Made by a program: the position numbers and the translations under genes
In this document: in pieces, positions 31,886 through 40,727 of the stretch
How the letters are laid out: every line of letters begins with the position of its first letter
Numbering within the stretch: position 1 is the stretch's first letter
Notes under the pieces: generated by a model
The model's input: only the letters and a program-made list of their open reading frames with translations
Databases searched by the model: none
Told to the model about the DNA's origin: nothing
Source of the DNA: Candidatus Bipolaricaulota bacterium
GTDB taxonomy: Bacteria; Bipolaricaulota; Bipolaricaulia; M55B111
Direction of reading: 5' to 3'
Assembly (NCBI GenBank): GCA_021735245.1
Contig: JAIPHJ010000012.1
Coordinates: 1 to 46,392, forward strand
Length of the DNA stretch: 46,392 nt

Positions 31886-33751
31886 TTATTCTTCTTTTCT
31901 CTCGTACATCAGGTTATCCGCTTCTTTAAGTGCCTCTTCAATGTCTCTGTTCTCCTCTGAATCCCAAACGGTAGTTCCGACGGTCAAGCTGAGTTCCTCA
32001 TCAATTAGGTCCGAACGCCGATTCCATCTTTTAACTTCCTCTTCTATTCTTGCCACGATGTTTTCTACCCTGTCTTCGAACTCGGGAAGGAAAATTAAGA
32101 ACTCGTCTCCGCCGTACCTGACAAGAGTGTCCGCCTCTCTCACCGTCTCCGACAAAACATCCGAGATCTTCCGCAATACCCTGTCCCCGATCAGGTGAGA
32201 ATAACTATCGTTTATCCGTTTAAAATCGTCCAGGTCGACCATCAATAAAGCGACCGCCCCTCCGTACCTCTTTACTCTCTCTTCCTCTTTCTGCAAAACT
32301 TTTTCCAGGAATCTTCGGTTGTACAGTCCCGTAAGCGGGTCCCGGATAGCTTGATCCTTTAACTCTTTCTCCAGCCCAACTCTATTTAATTCCCCAAGAA
32401 GATGGTCCGCCAGTATTTCAACCAGCTCCACGTCCCCCTCGTTAAACGCACCGACTTTCGTCGATACCACCTGCATAACGGCTAAGTCGCCTATCGGAAC
32501 GCTGATGAAACCGTGAAAGTTATCGTTCGTAGGCCGGGCGTCGTCTCGGCTCTGGACGTCATCGCCCCATATAGTTTCACCGCGCTCTGCCGTCTTTCCG
32601 CCAACTCCTTCGCCCAGTTGACCGGTTATGGTATCGCCAGGGTTCATTTCGGCCGAGGTCGCCCGGGGTACGAGCTGGTCTCCTTCAATCCGGTCGATAG
32701 AACATAGCTTGTAGTCCAGTATCTCCTGCAAAGTTTCAACCGCGGTTTCGAACAATTCTTCCTCGGTTTCACACGTTTGAGTTCTATCCACGGCTTTGTG
32801 CAGCCCCCTCATCTTTCTCCTCGACTCCTTCAACCGCTTCATTCTTTCCAGCCCTCTCAGGGCTACATCCACTTCTGAAGTTAATATATTAATCATTTCC
32901 CTATCGCGAACGGAAAAAGCGTCGAGGCTGTCGTCCTCAATATTCAGTACTCCATGGGCCTTTCCCTCAACGGAAATCGGAACCGCAAATTCCGACTTCG
33001 TTTCAGAGTCGGGAGTCACGGGAATGTATCGTCGGTCCTCTTCCACGTCGGGCACGTAGATTGGCCGGTTCTCATTAAAAGCCTCAACAGTAACGGACGA
33101 TTGGTCAAGTGAGAGCAGTCTCCCCCTTGCTTCCGCCTGTCCTTCCCGCCCTATGACTATCTGCAGTCCTCCTTTTTTACGTTCCAATATACTGGTATTA
33201 TCAAAACCAAATACGCCGACGATCCCGTCAAGAATCAACCGATATAATTCTTCCTTGTCCTTCGCCAGAACAAGTTCTCTCGATATTCTCTCTACCGCCT
33301 TCAGCCTTCTTTCGGTTTTCTTCTGTTTGGAAATGTCCGATATCGAGACCACGCTCTTTTTCGTTTCCGGAATCATATCTATACTTACGAGCACTTCTTT
33401 TACGTTATCATACCTATCTACGAAGCGGGACTCGTACCTACTGGGGGCCTTTCCGGGCTCCTCTCTCCTCGAACGATGATAGTTCTTCATCATGGCTAGC
33501 TTGCCTTCGGCAAAAAATTCCGTCCAGCTCTTTTCGCCCTCAATTTCACTTTTATTGTACCCTGATAGGTTTTCAAACTCTTTGTTGGCGGATGAGATAG
33601 TGGTATCGTTCTCAATAATAATTGTCGCCGTGCCGGTATTTTCAAATACAGTAGAATACTTTAGTTCGGCCTGCTGTAACGATTGAGTTCGAGCTTTTCC
33701 TTTATCGGATTTCATATATTTTTCATTCCCCGTTTCTTTCAGAACAGTCAA
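31886..33751 (-). CDS. PAS-GAF-GAF-GGDEF diguanylate cyclase
   Basis: Makes cyclic di-GMP from two GTP. The 621 residues contain a PAS domain (about 28-145, VFENTGTATIIIEND), two GAF domains (about 150-300 and 325-460) and a GGDEF domain from about 465. The active site GGDEF at 547-551 is intact, and RxxD at 538-541 is a product-inhibition site. There is no EAL domain or membrane segment, so it is a soluble sensor. The TTG start overlaps the folB stop by four bases (TTGA); an alternative ATG lies 36 bases downstream. Position after two pterin genes is unusual and suggests co-expression. Confidence 0.92.
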   Translation of the reverse strand: MTVLKETGNEKYMKSDKGKARTQSLQQAELKYSTVFENTGTATIIIENDTTISSANKEFENLSGYNKSEIEGEKSWTEFFAEGKLAMMKNYHRSRREEPGKAPSRYESRFVDRYDNVKEVLVSIDMIPETKKSVVSISDISKQKKTERRLKAVERISRELVLAKDKEELYRLILDGIVGVFGFDNTSILERKKGGLQIVIGREGQAEARGRLLSLDQSSVTVEAFNENRPIYVPDVEEDRRYIPVTPDSETKSEFAVPISVEGKAHGVLNIEDDSLDAFSVRDREMINILTSEVDVALRGLERMKRLKESRRKMRGLHKAVDRTQTCETEEELFETAVETLQEILDYKLCSIDRIEGDQLVPRATSAEMNPGDTITGQLGEGVGGKTAERGETIWGDDVQSRDDARPTNDNFHGFISVPIGDLAVMQVVSTKVGAFNEGDVELVEILADHLLGELNRVGLEKELKDQAIRDPLTGLYNRRFLEKVLQKEEERVKRYGGAVALLMVDLDDFKRINDSYSHLIGDRVLRKISDVLSETVREADTLVRYGGDEFLIFLPEFEDRVENIVARIEEEVKRWNRRSDLIDEELSLTVGTTVWDSEENRDIEEALKEADNLMYERKEE

Positions 33752-34098
33752 ATTTCCCGAATAATTTCTACTTCGGCGCTACGAGTGAACCTCAACGCGG
33801 AGGGCTTCTGAACCGACACCTTAGTTCGGACAACACCATCTTCAGTCAGGGCAACCCGTGCGATCTCTTCCGCCAGAGCTTCAATCAGTTTGAATTCAGA
33901 GCCCGCTGCCACCTCGTAAATCTCGTTTTTTACTTTGCTGTAATCGACGGTGTTTTGAAGCTCGTCCGTACCGCCGGCTTCGGAAACGTCGGTAAACAGG
34001 GTTACGTTAACGATGATTTCCTGCTCGGATTCCCTTTCGTAATCCTCGGTACCGATAATCGTCCTTACGGATAAGTCGTTGATCCTTATCTTGTCCAT
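33748..34098 (-). CDS. folB: Dihydroneopterin aldolase
   Basis: Cleaves 7,8-dihydroneopterin to 6-hydroxymethyl-dihydropterin in folate synthesis and can epimerise it. The 116-residue chain matches FolB throughout: LSVRTIIGTEDYERE with the catalytic-region Glu21, VDYSKVK with Tyr53, and VQKPSALRF with the catalytic Lys98. One base separates it from the upstream FolM-like reductase, so the two are co-translated. No other folate gene (folE, folK, folP) is in the window. Confidence 0.95.
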   Translation of the reverse strand: MDKIRINDLSVRTIIGTEDYERESEQEIIVNVTLFTDVSEAGGTDELQNTVDYSKVKNEIYEVAAGSEFKLIEALAEEIARVALTEDGVVRTKVSVQKPSALRFTRSAEVEIIREI

Positions 34099-34099
34099 C

Positions 34100-34831
34100 T
34101 CAACCCTCCAGTTCGTGCAGCAAGTTCCTTCCCCCGTCCACGTATAAAATCTGTCCGGTTACAAAATTCGATCTCAACAGGTAAACAACCGCCCGGGCTA
34201 CGCTACTCTCGCTCCCGTGTTTTTTTAAGAGGACCCTGTCAATGCGTTCTTCGAGGTACTTTTCGTCTAGTCCTTCGGGAGGAGTTATCAACCCCGGAGC
34301 AACCCCGTTAACGGCGAAATCCGGGGCGAATTTCACTGCCATCATTTTTGTCATCCTCGCCAGCAGTACCTTGCTAAAATAATACCCGGCGTGATCCCAA
34401 TCGTAACCCGCCACCCTGGTATCCAGCAGATTGACGACTTTTCCCCGGTCATACGACTCTACAAAATCTCTAGTCAGGTAAAAAGGGGCCCAGCTATTTA
34501 TCCGAATGTTATCGATCAACTCTTCGAACTCCAGCTTTTCCAGATCGCCCCGGGGAAACACGGCCGCGTTATTAACCAGATAATCTATGCTACCGGCTTT
34601 TTTAGTTGCCTCGGGAATCAACGCACTTAGATCCGATTTTTCTTTTAAGTCAGCCTGTAATACGGTTGCCTCGACCCCGAGCTCCAGCAATTTTTCGCGT
34701 AGCTCGGCGGCTTCTTCATCTGACGATCTGTAGTGGATCAGGACATTTACGCCTTCCCTGGCAAGAGAAACCGCAATTTCCCGACCGATCCTTCGGGCAG
34801 CACCCGTCACCAGCGCCGTAGTTTCACTCAA
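34100..34831 (-). CDS. folM: SDR-family pteridine reductase, FolM/PTR1-like
   Basis: A 243-residue short-chain dehydrogenase. The nucleotide loop TGAARRIG at 9-16 and HYRSS at 33-37 match the NADPH-specific pteridine reductase pattern (TG-x-x-x-R-x-G, then H-Y-x-x-S). The catalytic set is Asp137, Tyr150 and Lys154, with Asp in place of the usual Ser as in PTR1 and FolM. Adjacency to folB supports a pterin substrate: reduction of dihydromonapterin or dihydrofolate/dihydrobiopterin. The start is a TTG ten bases after GGGAG. Family is sure, the exact pterin is inferred. Confidence 0.8.
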   Translation of the reverse strand: MSETTALVTGAARRIGREIAVSLAREGVNVLIHYRSSDEEAAELREKLLELGVEATVLQADLKEKSDLSALIPEATKKAGSIDYLVNNAAVFPRGDLEKLEFEELIDNIRINSWAPFYLTRDFVESYDRGKVVNLLDTRVAGYDWDHAGYYFSKVLLARMTKMMAVKFAPDFAVNGVAPGLITPPEGLDEKYLEERIDRVLLKKHGSESSVARAVVYLLRSNFVTGQILYVDGGRNLLHELEG

Positions 34832-34959
34832 TTTGGATTTACTCCCTGGAAACCTTCACGGTCAATAACATCGCAGCAACCTCAGGATCTTTCTCCGTGG
34901 TTACTGGCTATCCCCGACCCCCAAATACCACTATCCGGGCCTTTTGACAACTGGTCCCG

Positions 34960-36162
34960 TTAGCCGATCATCCCGACAAGATCTTCCCTGCTGAAGCTTT
35001 CTTCGCTTTTTACAAGATCTCTCGCATCTCCCTTCGCTCCCCAAACTCCAACCAATAAGACACCTCTTACCTTTCCGTCTTTGGATAGATAATACCCAAC
35101 TCCCGTTTTTCCTTTTTCCTTCCAGTCCATGAAGTTATCGAGTCTGGAGTTCAGGTCGCCGACGGCTTCAAACCCGAAATCGAAGAGGTCGGAGAAAAAG
35201 TAAGGAACGTAATCGTAAGTTTTACCGGCACCCGCCATGTTCTCTCCGGCCAGCTCTCCCTGGCTTTTGGCGTTATCCCAGTGCTCCACTCGAAGGCTTT
35301 CACCTAAAGCGGAAAACGGAAAGTAGGCGTTGTCTCCGGCCGCGTAGATATCCGGATCCGAGGTTTTAAGACATTCGTCAACTTCCACTCCATCGTAAAC
35401 TTTAAGCCCGGCGTCCTTCGCCAGCTCGTCCTCGGGAGAGATTCCTATACCCGCTACCACCAGGTCACCGTGAAGCAGCTTTCCCTGCTCCGTTTTTACA
35501 TCCAGCCCGTCCGGGCCTTTACTTATCCTGGTTGGCTTGTCTCCCGGGATAACTTTTGCCCCGTGGTCCCGGTAGTCCCGCTGGACAATTGGCGCCAGTT
35601 CCTCCGGTAGTACCCGCTGCAGCAAGAAATCTTCCGGAAAAACCACGGAAACTTCTATATCGTTCATTATAAGACCGGCCGTAATCTCCGACCCTATAAA
35701 ACCGCCACCTATCACCACTGCCTTTGTTGCCCTATCCAGCCGCTCTCTTAGCGACTTGTAGTCGCCCAGCTGTCTGTAGTAGTTGACTGCGTCCAGACGT
35801 CCCCCGGGTATATCGAGTTTCCGGGGAGAACCTCCGGTTGCAACCAGTAACTTACCGTATTCGTAGTTTTTACCCCGGTCATCGGTTAGCAGATTGCTAT
35901 CGGGGTCGATTTCCGTTATCTCAGTACCCAGTTGGAGCTCGACTCCCTGCTCGGCGTAATAACCCTCGTCTTCGATCTTTATTTCCTCCACCGTTTTATC
36001 GCCCAGCAGAAGATCTTTTGAGAGCGGTGGTCGGTTGTAAGGGAACTGCTCCTCCCTCCCAACCAGCAAAATCGATCCTTCCTGATCTTCTTTTCGTATG
36101 CCCTTTACTGCGGAAGCACCTGCTAGTCCAGCGCCCACGATCGCGTAATCGAATTTTTGCAT
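34960..36162 (-). CDS. FAD-dependent NAD(P)H:ferredoxin/rubredoxin reductase, AIF/BphA4 type
   Basis: A 400-residue two-dinucleotide-fold flavoprotein. The FAD motif is VGAGLAGASA near the N-terminus, the NAD(P)H motif VIGGGFIGSE lies mid-chain, and the second FAD contact is DIYAAGDN. A C-terminal domain of the AIF/BphA4 kind follows. The electron acceptor is unknown; rubredoxin, ferredoxin or a disulfide are possible. A strong GGGAGGAGG site precedes the ATG. It is apparently monocistronic, separated from the FolM-like gene by about 130 bases. Confidence 0.88.
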   Translation of the reverse strand: MQKFDYAIVGAGLAGASAVKGIRKEDQEGSILLVGREEQFPYNRPPLSKDLLLGDKTVEEIKIEDEGYYAEQGVELQLGTEITEIDPDSNLLTDDRGKNYEYGKLLVATGGSPRKLDIPGGRLDAVNYYRQLGDYKSLRERLDRATKAVVIGGGFIGSEITAGLIMNDIEVSVVFPEDFLLQRVLPEELAPIVQRDYRDHGAKVIPGDKPTRISKGPDGLDVKTEQGKLLHGDLVVAGIGISPEDELAKDAGLKVYDGVEVDECLKTSDPDIYAAGDNAYFPFSALGESLRVEHWDNAKSQGELAGENMAGAGKTYDYVPYFFSDLFDFGFEAVGDLNSRLDNFMDWKEKGKTGVGYYLSKDGKVRGVLLVGVWGAKGDARDLVKSEESFSREDLVGMIG

Positions 36163-36427
36163 TTCTTACCTCCTCCCTTAGTTCGCAATACCGAACCGGA
36201 CAACTACACCGGCAACCTCCCGCGGCCAGATAGAGAATAACCCCGCATTATCACCGGAAATTACAATTACACAAAGATTTTAGGATAAACCAAGGGAGTC
36301 TGGCAAATATGTTGAGAAAGAAGGCTTTTTGCGGAGCTTATCTCGTTCAATTATCGGGGTTCCGGGCGTTCGAATCTATACTGAAAAGGATTCCGGTATC
36401 TGCCGGACACTCCCACTGCGGTACGAT

Positions 36428-36814
36428 CTACCCTCCAGACTGAGACAAAGCTTCTTTTAAGACTTCCAGGGCCAGGGAAACACAGTCTTTTCTCATTTTG
36501 CCTGGATTTCCCATATTATTGAGCAGATCGTCCACAGTCAGATCGGACGCCTCGCTCACCCTTAACCCCATGGCCATCTGGGTCAATATTGAGGCCGCAC
36601 CGATACTGAGCACACAACCGTGTCCGTCGAATTTCACTTCACTTATTTCGTCTTCAGATAGTTTTAGCTGAAGAGAAATTCGGTCACCACAGTTCGGATT
36701 TTCCTTCGTCGCGCTAAAATCAGGGTCATCCAATTTGCCCCTGTTGTGGGGATTCTGATAATGATGCAGAACGTCCTGGTTATAAATCTTCGGTTTATTC
36801 TCCATTTTCACCAC
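36428..36814 (-). CDS. sufU: Iron-sulfur cluster scaffold, SufU/IscU type
   Basis: Accepts sulfur from SufS and builds or relays Fe-S clusters. The 128 residues keep three cysteines in the expected frames: PNCGD, GHGCVLS and RKDCVSLALEVL. The third motif is SufU-like (no His before the Cys as in IscU), yet the roughly 20-residue insertion of Bacillus SufU between Cys 2 and Cys 3 is absent. It overlaps sufS by 20 bases, so the pair works together. SufB, SufC and SufD are not in the window. A second ATG nine bases downstream is an equally good start. Confidence 0.9.
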   Translation of the reverse strand: MVKMENKPKIYNQDVLHHYQNPHNRGKLDDPDFSATKENPNCGDRISLQLKLSEDEISEVKFDGHGCVLSIGAASILTQMAMGLRVSEASDLTVDDLLNNMGNPGKMRKDCVSLALEVLKEALSQSGG

Positions 36815-38024
36815 CCAGGATTGTTTTCACCTCTTTAACACCGGCGATAAATCGATCTACGTCCTCATTAGAGTTATAAACGTAAAAACTTACCCGGGCC
36901 GAAGAATTTATTTCCAACACTTCGTGAAGTGGCTGAGCACAATGAAGGCCCGCCCTTATTGCTATATTGTCGAGGGAGTCAAGCGCTGTCGCCAGATCGT
37001 GAGAATGAACTCCCTCCAGGTTAAACGAGACAAGTCCTCCTCTGGGTTCACCCTCTTTCGGTCCGTATATATCGATATAAGGAATCTTTGATAGCTTATT
37101 CACGGCCCTCTGAGTCAGGTTATCCACGTGATCCTTAATCTGCGAGACCTCGAGCTTTTCCAGGTAGTCCAGAGCGGCCTTAAAAGCTATTGTTTGGGCA
37201 ATCGGGGGAGTACCGGGTTCAAATTTCTGAGGAGGGTCGGTCAATTTGACCTTTTGCCGGGTGACGTTCAGAACCATCTCCCCGCCCCCAAATGGTGGTG
37301 GCATCATGCGAAGCAGTTCTTCCCTGCCGTAAAGAACTCCCAGGCCGGTCGGACCTAACATTTTGTGGGCCGAAAAAGTCAGGAAATCGACTCCGTATTC
37401 CGAGAGGTCGAACGCTCTGTGGGGCAACCATTGAGCACCGTCCAGAATCACCAGGGCATCGTTTTCGTGGGCCAGGTTCGTCACTTCCTTTATCGGATTA
37501 ACCGTTCCCAAGACGTTTGAAATACCGGGGAATGCTACCGCAACAGTTTCGGGTGATAGCTTTCTTTTATAATCTTCGATATCCAGTCTGCCCTCTTTCG
37601 TTACTTCGACGTATTCCAGCTGAAACTTTTTCGATCCATTAGCAATGAACCTCCAGGGCAGTATGTTGCTATGGTGATCCATTTCCGTTACGAGTACCTT
37701 CCCGCTCTTCTCCTGCCAGCGCTCTAACGAATACGCAATTACGTTTATCCCTTCCGTACAGTTTTTGGTCAGGACGATCTCCCGGGGGGAATTCGCTCCG
37801 ATATAATCAGCAATACTGTTACGCGCCCTCTCGAACTCCTCCGTAGTCTCATTGGCAAGCTGATATATTCCTCTGTGTACGCTGGCACCCAGTTTTTTAT
37901 AATATTCCTGCAGGGACTGAATCACGGGTTCGGGAGTAAGAGTAGTGGCGGCATTGTCCAGATAGATCAGGTCCCGATTTTTCAGCACGGGGAAATCTCT
38001 CTTGACGTCTTCTACGTTCAACAT
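36795..38024 (-). CDS. sufS: Cysteine desulfurase SufS (group II)
   Basis: A PLP enzyme of 409 residues that takes sulfur from cysteine. YLDNAATTLTP opens the chain, EMDHHSNILPW is the group II signature, the PLP Lys is in FSAHKMLGPTG and the catalytic Cys is in RAGLHCAQPL. The ATG has no close ribosome-binding site: an AGGAG lies about 22 bases away. The sulfur it mobilises might also serve FdhD, encoded elsewhere in this window. Confidence 0.96.
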   Translation of the reverse strand: MLNVEDVKRDFPVLKNRDLIYLDNAATTLTPEPVIQSLQEYYKKLGASVHRGIYQLANETTEEFERARNSIADYIGANSPREIVLTKNCTEGINVIAYSLERWQEKSGKVLVTEMDHHSNILPWRFIANGSKKFQLEYVEVTKEGRLDIEDYKRKLSPETVAVAFPGISNVLGTVNPIKEVTNLAHENDALVILDGAQWLPHRAFDLSEYGVDFLTFSAHKMLGPTGLGVLYGREELLRMMPPPFGGGEMVLNVTRQKVKLTDPPQKFEPGTPPIAQTIAFKAALDYLEKLEVSQIKDHVDNLTQRAVNKLSKIPYIDIYGPKEGEPRGGLVSFNLEGVHSHDLATALDSLDNIAIRAGLHCAQPLHEVLEINSSARVSFYVYNSNEDVDRFIAGVKEVKTILGGENGE

Positions 38025-38079
38025 TATTAGTTACGTTAAATTTGTGCTCCTGAAGTTAGACTACCCCAATCAATACGAC

Positions 38080-38089
38080 TGACCGGTCA
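38080..38089. promoter_or_regulatory. Perfect palindrome upstream of sufS
   Basis: TGACCGGTCA is a perfect ten-base palindrome 56 bases before the sufS ATG and overlaps a TTGACC sequence that could be a -35 on the minus strand. It may be an operator, but short palindromes occur by chance. Confidence 0.3.
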
Positions 38090-38208
38090 AATGATCTTTT
38101 TTCTAGATTATCATAAATGATGGGATATATAAATGCTATAATCGATAATCCTGCCCGAACGAGCAGGGACCTTAGGCCAAAATTCGGGTAGACCGGACTA
38201 AACTCTAC

Positions 38209-39027
38209 TCAACCCAGAGCAACGTCAAGACTCATCATTATCGTAAATCCTACCATAACTCCCATGGTAGCGATGTCCGCATTTCCTTCGATCTGAGATT
38301 CCGGCACCAGTTCTTCGACCACCACAAATATCATAGCTCCCGCCGCAAAAGCCAGGGCGTAGGGCAGCAGGGGCCTGACTACAATAACCGCTATTGCTCC
38401 CAACAAACCCGCCATCGGCTCAACGACGCCGGAGAGCTGACCGTACCAGAAGCTCCGACGGCGAGAAAATCCTTCCCTTCGCAGAGGCACCGAAACCGAA
38501 GTTCCCTCCGGGAAGTTTTGAATACCTATTCCAAGAGCCAGCGCCATAGCACCACCCAGAGTTGCGTTTGGTAAATCAGCCGCCAGCGCGCCAAAGGCTA
38601 CACCTACTGCCAGCCCCTCCGGGATGTTGTGAATAGTAATGGCCAGAATCAGCAGTACGCTCCTGTGGAGACTGGTGTCCACACCTTCCGCCTCTTCCAT
38701 GGGAAATCCAAGGTGGAGGTGAGGCATGTACCTGTCAATAATTCTGAGAAATATACCGCCAAACAGAAATCCGATCGCCACAGGAATAAACGAGGGTAGT
38801 ATCGAATCGGCGGCCATCTCGATCGCCGGAGCCAGTAGCGACCAGTAACTGGCAGCTACCATTACACCGGCCGCAAATCCGAGCATGAAATCGAGGACCT
38901 TTCGGTTTACTTTTTTGAAAAAGAACACTAACCCGGCTCCCGCTGCCGTCAGGAACCAGGTGAATCCCGTAGCAACAAGAGCCTGGGAGACCGGACTTAG
39001 AGATTTAAACCAGTCCAAGGTTCCCAT
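38209..39027 (-). CDS. ZIP-family metal ion transporter (GufA-like)
   Basis: Imports zinc or related divalent metals. The 272 residues form about eight membrane helices. Helix 4 carries HNIPEGLAVG and helix 5 carries QNFPEGTSVS, the paired metal-binding motifs of the ZIP family, and EELVPES lies near the C-terminus. A cytoplasmic loop contains a short His motif, MPHLHLG. GGAGG precedes the ATG by six bases. It lies 39 bases downstream of the CysQ-like gene on the same strand, possibly co-transcribed. Confidence 0.92.
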   Translation of the reverse strand: MGTLDWFKSLSPVSQALVATGFTWFLTAAGAGLVFFFKKVNRKVLDFMLGFAAGVMVAASYWSLLAPAIEMAADSILPSFIPVAIGFLFGGIFLRIIDRYMPHLHLGFPMEEAEGVDTSLHRSVLLILAITIHNIPEGLAVGVAFGALAADLPNATLGGAMALALGIGIQNFPEGTSVSVPLRREGFSRRRSFWYGQLSGVVEPMAGLLGAIAVIVVRPLLPYALAFAAGAMIFVVVEELVPESQIEGNADIATMGVMVGFTIMMSLDVALG

Positions 39028-39066
39028 ATTTACCTCCTTATCTCAGTAGGACCGCATCAACACAAT

Positions 39067-39864
39067 CTAGTACTTTTCCAGAATTTCCACAACCTCTCGC
39101 CGGTTGTTTCCACCGATACCCACTATCCCGTGGGCCATCCTTCTTCGATCCAGATCGTAAACAAGTTCTCTCCCCCTTACGTCAAATGCTTCACCGCCGG
39201 CTTCTTCCAGAATGACCTGAGGAGCACAACAATCCCATATTCCCAGGCGATCGGTCGTATAGTAGACGAGGTCGGCTCGGCCTTCCGCAATCGCACAGAA
39301 TTTAACCCCGAGGCTCCCCATTCTGGTGATATCCCCGACACCCAGTTGTCCGGCGACGGCTTCGTCCTGCGGGCTGAAGTGATTTCGACTGGCAATCAAC
39401 ACGTAATCTTCCAGGTCTCCCTTTCCGGCGACCTGAATCTTCGTCTCAGTTCCATCCTGGAGCAGATACGCACCCTCGCCTTTAACCGCGTACCAGAGTT
39501 TCTCCCTGGCCGGAGCGTATACGACTCCCATCGCAGGCTCACCTTCTACCAGCAAACCAACCATTATGGCAAACTCTCCCGTCTTATCTATGAAATCCTG
39601 CGTACCGTCAAGTGGATCAACTATCCAGTATTTATCCTCTCTCTCACCCGGGATCAGACCAGCCTCCTCGGCAATTATCCCCGGGTTCGTGGAACTTAAA
39701 CCACTAATTAAGATATCCTCCGAGGCGTAATCCGCCTCTGTTACGGGACTATCATCATTTTTCTCCTCAATAGAATAATCTTTCTCGTAGTACTTTAGCG
39801 CCTCAGACCCCGCCCTTCTGGTAAGCCCAATTACTTTATCGAGATAGTCGGTATGCTCTGACAA
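39067..39864 (-). CDS. Inositol monophosphatase-family phosphatase, CysQ-like
   Basis: A 265-residue metal-dependent phosphatase. Conserved elements are DDSPVTEADYASE, an EEAG metal Glu, WIVDPLDGTQDFI and WDCCAPQVILEEAGG. The SPVTEAD and DGTQDF spellings favour 3'(2'),5'-bisphosphate nucleotidase (CysQ) over inositol monophosphatase, so it may recycle PAP from sulfate or acyl-carrier metabolism. The TTG start follows GGGGAGG by nine bases. Substrate assignment is moderate. Confidence 0.85.
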   Translation of the reverse strand: MSEHTDYLDKVIGLTRRAGSEALKYYEKDYSIEEKNDDSPVTEADYASEDILISGLSSTNPGIIAEEAGLIPGEREDKYWIVDPLDGTQDFIDKTGEFAIMVGLLVEGEPAMGVVYAPAREKLWYAVKGEGAYLLQDGTETKIQVAGKGDLEDYVLIASRNHFSPQDEAVAGQLGVGDITRMGSLGVKFCAIAEGRADLVYYTTDRLGIWDCCAPQVILEEAGGEAFDVRGRELVYDLDRRRMAHGIVGIGGNNRREVVEILEKY

Positions 39865-39995
39865 GTTTCGTTTCCTCCCCTCACTTATCCACGATCATTA
39901 CCACCAAAAATTGCTTGTGAAAAAGATTATATTGTACAGATTCACTAAAACAACCGGCCAGGAACTCCGAGATCATTCGTCCGCCGGCAACATCT

Positions 39996-40020
39996 GGGGG
40001 TTCTCGGCCAGGTTCGGCAA
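39996..40020 (+). repeat. Right-half copy of the dispersed repeat
   Basis: GGGGGTTCTCGGCCAGGTTC then GGCAA. It nearly matches the end block of the complete element 180 bases downstream. No left half precedes it. Confidence 0.6.
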
Positions 40021-40029
40021 ACCTTGATG

Positions 40030-40058
40030 TTGATATAGTCATTTTTTCCGGACATAAT
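40030..40058 (+). promoter_or_regulatory. Probable promoter of the NifX-like operon
   Basis: -35 TTGATA (40030-40035) and -10 CATAAT (40053-40058) are 17 bases apart, each with five of six consensus bases. The predicted leader is about 150 bases and includes the whole 108-bp element. Confidence 0.6.
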
Positions 40059-40092
40059 CTTTACCGACGAAGTCAATAACTCCGAACAAAGG

Positions 40093-40200
40093 CGGGGCCT
40101 GTAACAAAAACCCCGTGAGGCCACGAATTATGCTCTTTAACGAAAGAAGGTCAGTACCCAGCCAGGGTAAGCCCCGGGGGTTCTCGGCCAGTTTTGGCGA
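40093..40200 (+). repeat. Dispersed 108-bp hairpin element, complete copy 2
   Basis: The stem CGGGG (40093-40097) and CCCCG (40111-40115) has the same 13-base loop as copy 1. GTAACAAAAACCCCGTGAGG, ATTATG and CTTTAACG follow, then GGG-TAAG-CCC and GGGGGTTCTCGGCCAGTTTT. Length and block spacing equal copy 1 exactly, although the middle third differs. Confidence 0.8.
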
Positions 40201-40214
40201 CCAGAGGAGGGACT

Positions 40215-40619
40215 ATGAAACCATTAGTAGCCTGCGGTACTTCTGACGGAGAAAATTTATTTGAAGATCACTTCGATAACGCACCTTACTTTCACTTATA
40301 CAAAATAAACGTCCGGGGGTTCGAGTTTATCGAGGAAATCGAAAATATTTCAGGGGAAAACACCGAAGACCAGGAATCAGACGAGGAATTAAAAGCAAAG
40401 AACATTTCCTCCCTGTTAAAGGCGAAATCCGCCAACGTACTTCTGGCCCACCAGATGGGTCCCGAGTTAGCAAAAATAAGTAAGGATTTCGTTCCGATAA
40501 TATCACACGAACTGGATATCGAGACTGCGCTCAACTCCGTGAGAGAAAGGCTTCACCTTGTCGAGAGGGAGTGGCGCAAAGGAGAAAGCCGAGAGTACCT
40601 GGTACTGGAGGAGTCCTGA
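40215..40619 (+). CDS. Dinitrogenase iron-molybdenum cofactor biosynthesis-family protein (NifX/NafY-like)
   Basis: A 134-residue protein of the small NifX/NifB C-terminal fold. The N-terminus ACGTSDGENLFEDHFDNAPYFHLYKI corresponds to the family pattern of a short strand, DG, then HFG-x-A-x-x-F. The second half, NVLLAHQMGPELA, fits the conserved VL-x-G-x-x-GP region in degenerate form. Such proteins bind metal clusters, and many are unrelated to nitrogenase. The ATG follows GGAGG by four bases; a longer TTG reading crosses the repeat. It is followed 108 bases later by an FAD reductase. Confidence 0.75.
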   Translation: MKPLVACGTSDGENLFEDHFDNAPYFHLYKINVRGFEFIEEIENISGENTEDQESDEELKAKNISSLLKAKSANVLLAHQMGPELAKISKDFVPIISHELDIETALNSVRERLHLVEREWRKGESREYLVLEES

Positions 40620-40727
40620 TAAAGAGCTGCAACTTTAGGCTGGACCTCTCAACCAAAATGACCCGGGGCAAGAAAATCAACATTGCCCGGGCCCGAATTA
40701 GATGGAACGACAATTAAAGGAGTCATA

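Larger units (their letters stand above)
39865..40214. other. Intergenic region of 350 bases with promoter and repeats
   Basis: It contains, from left to right, a right-half repeat copy, a good plus-strand promoter and a complete 108-bp element that would be transcribed into the leader of the NifX-like gene. Confidence 0.65.

Noticed and set aside
40194-40214. Seven extra N-terminal residues for the NifX-like protein from a TTG
   Set aside because: The extension lies in the end block of the repeat and would place the GGAGG site inside the gene.
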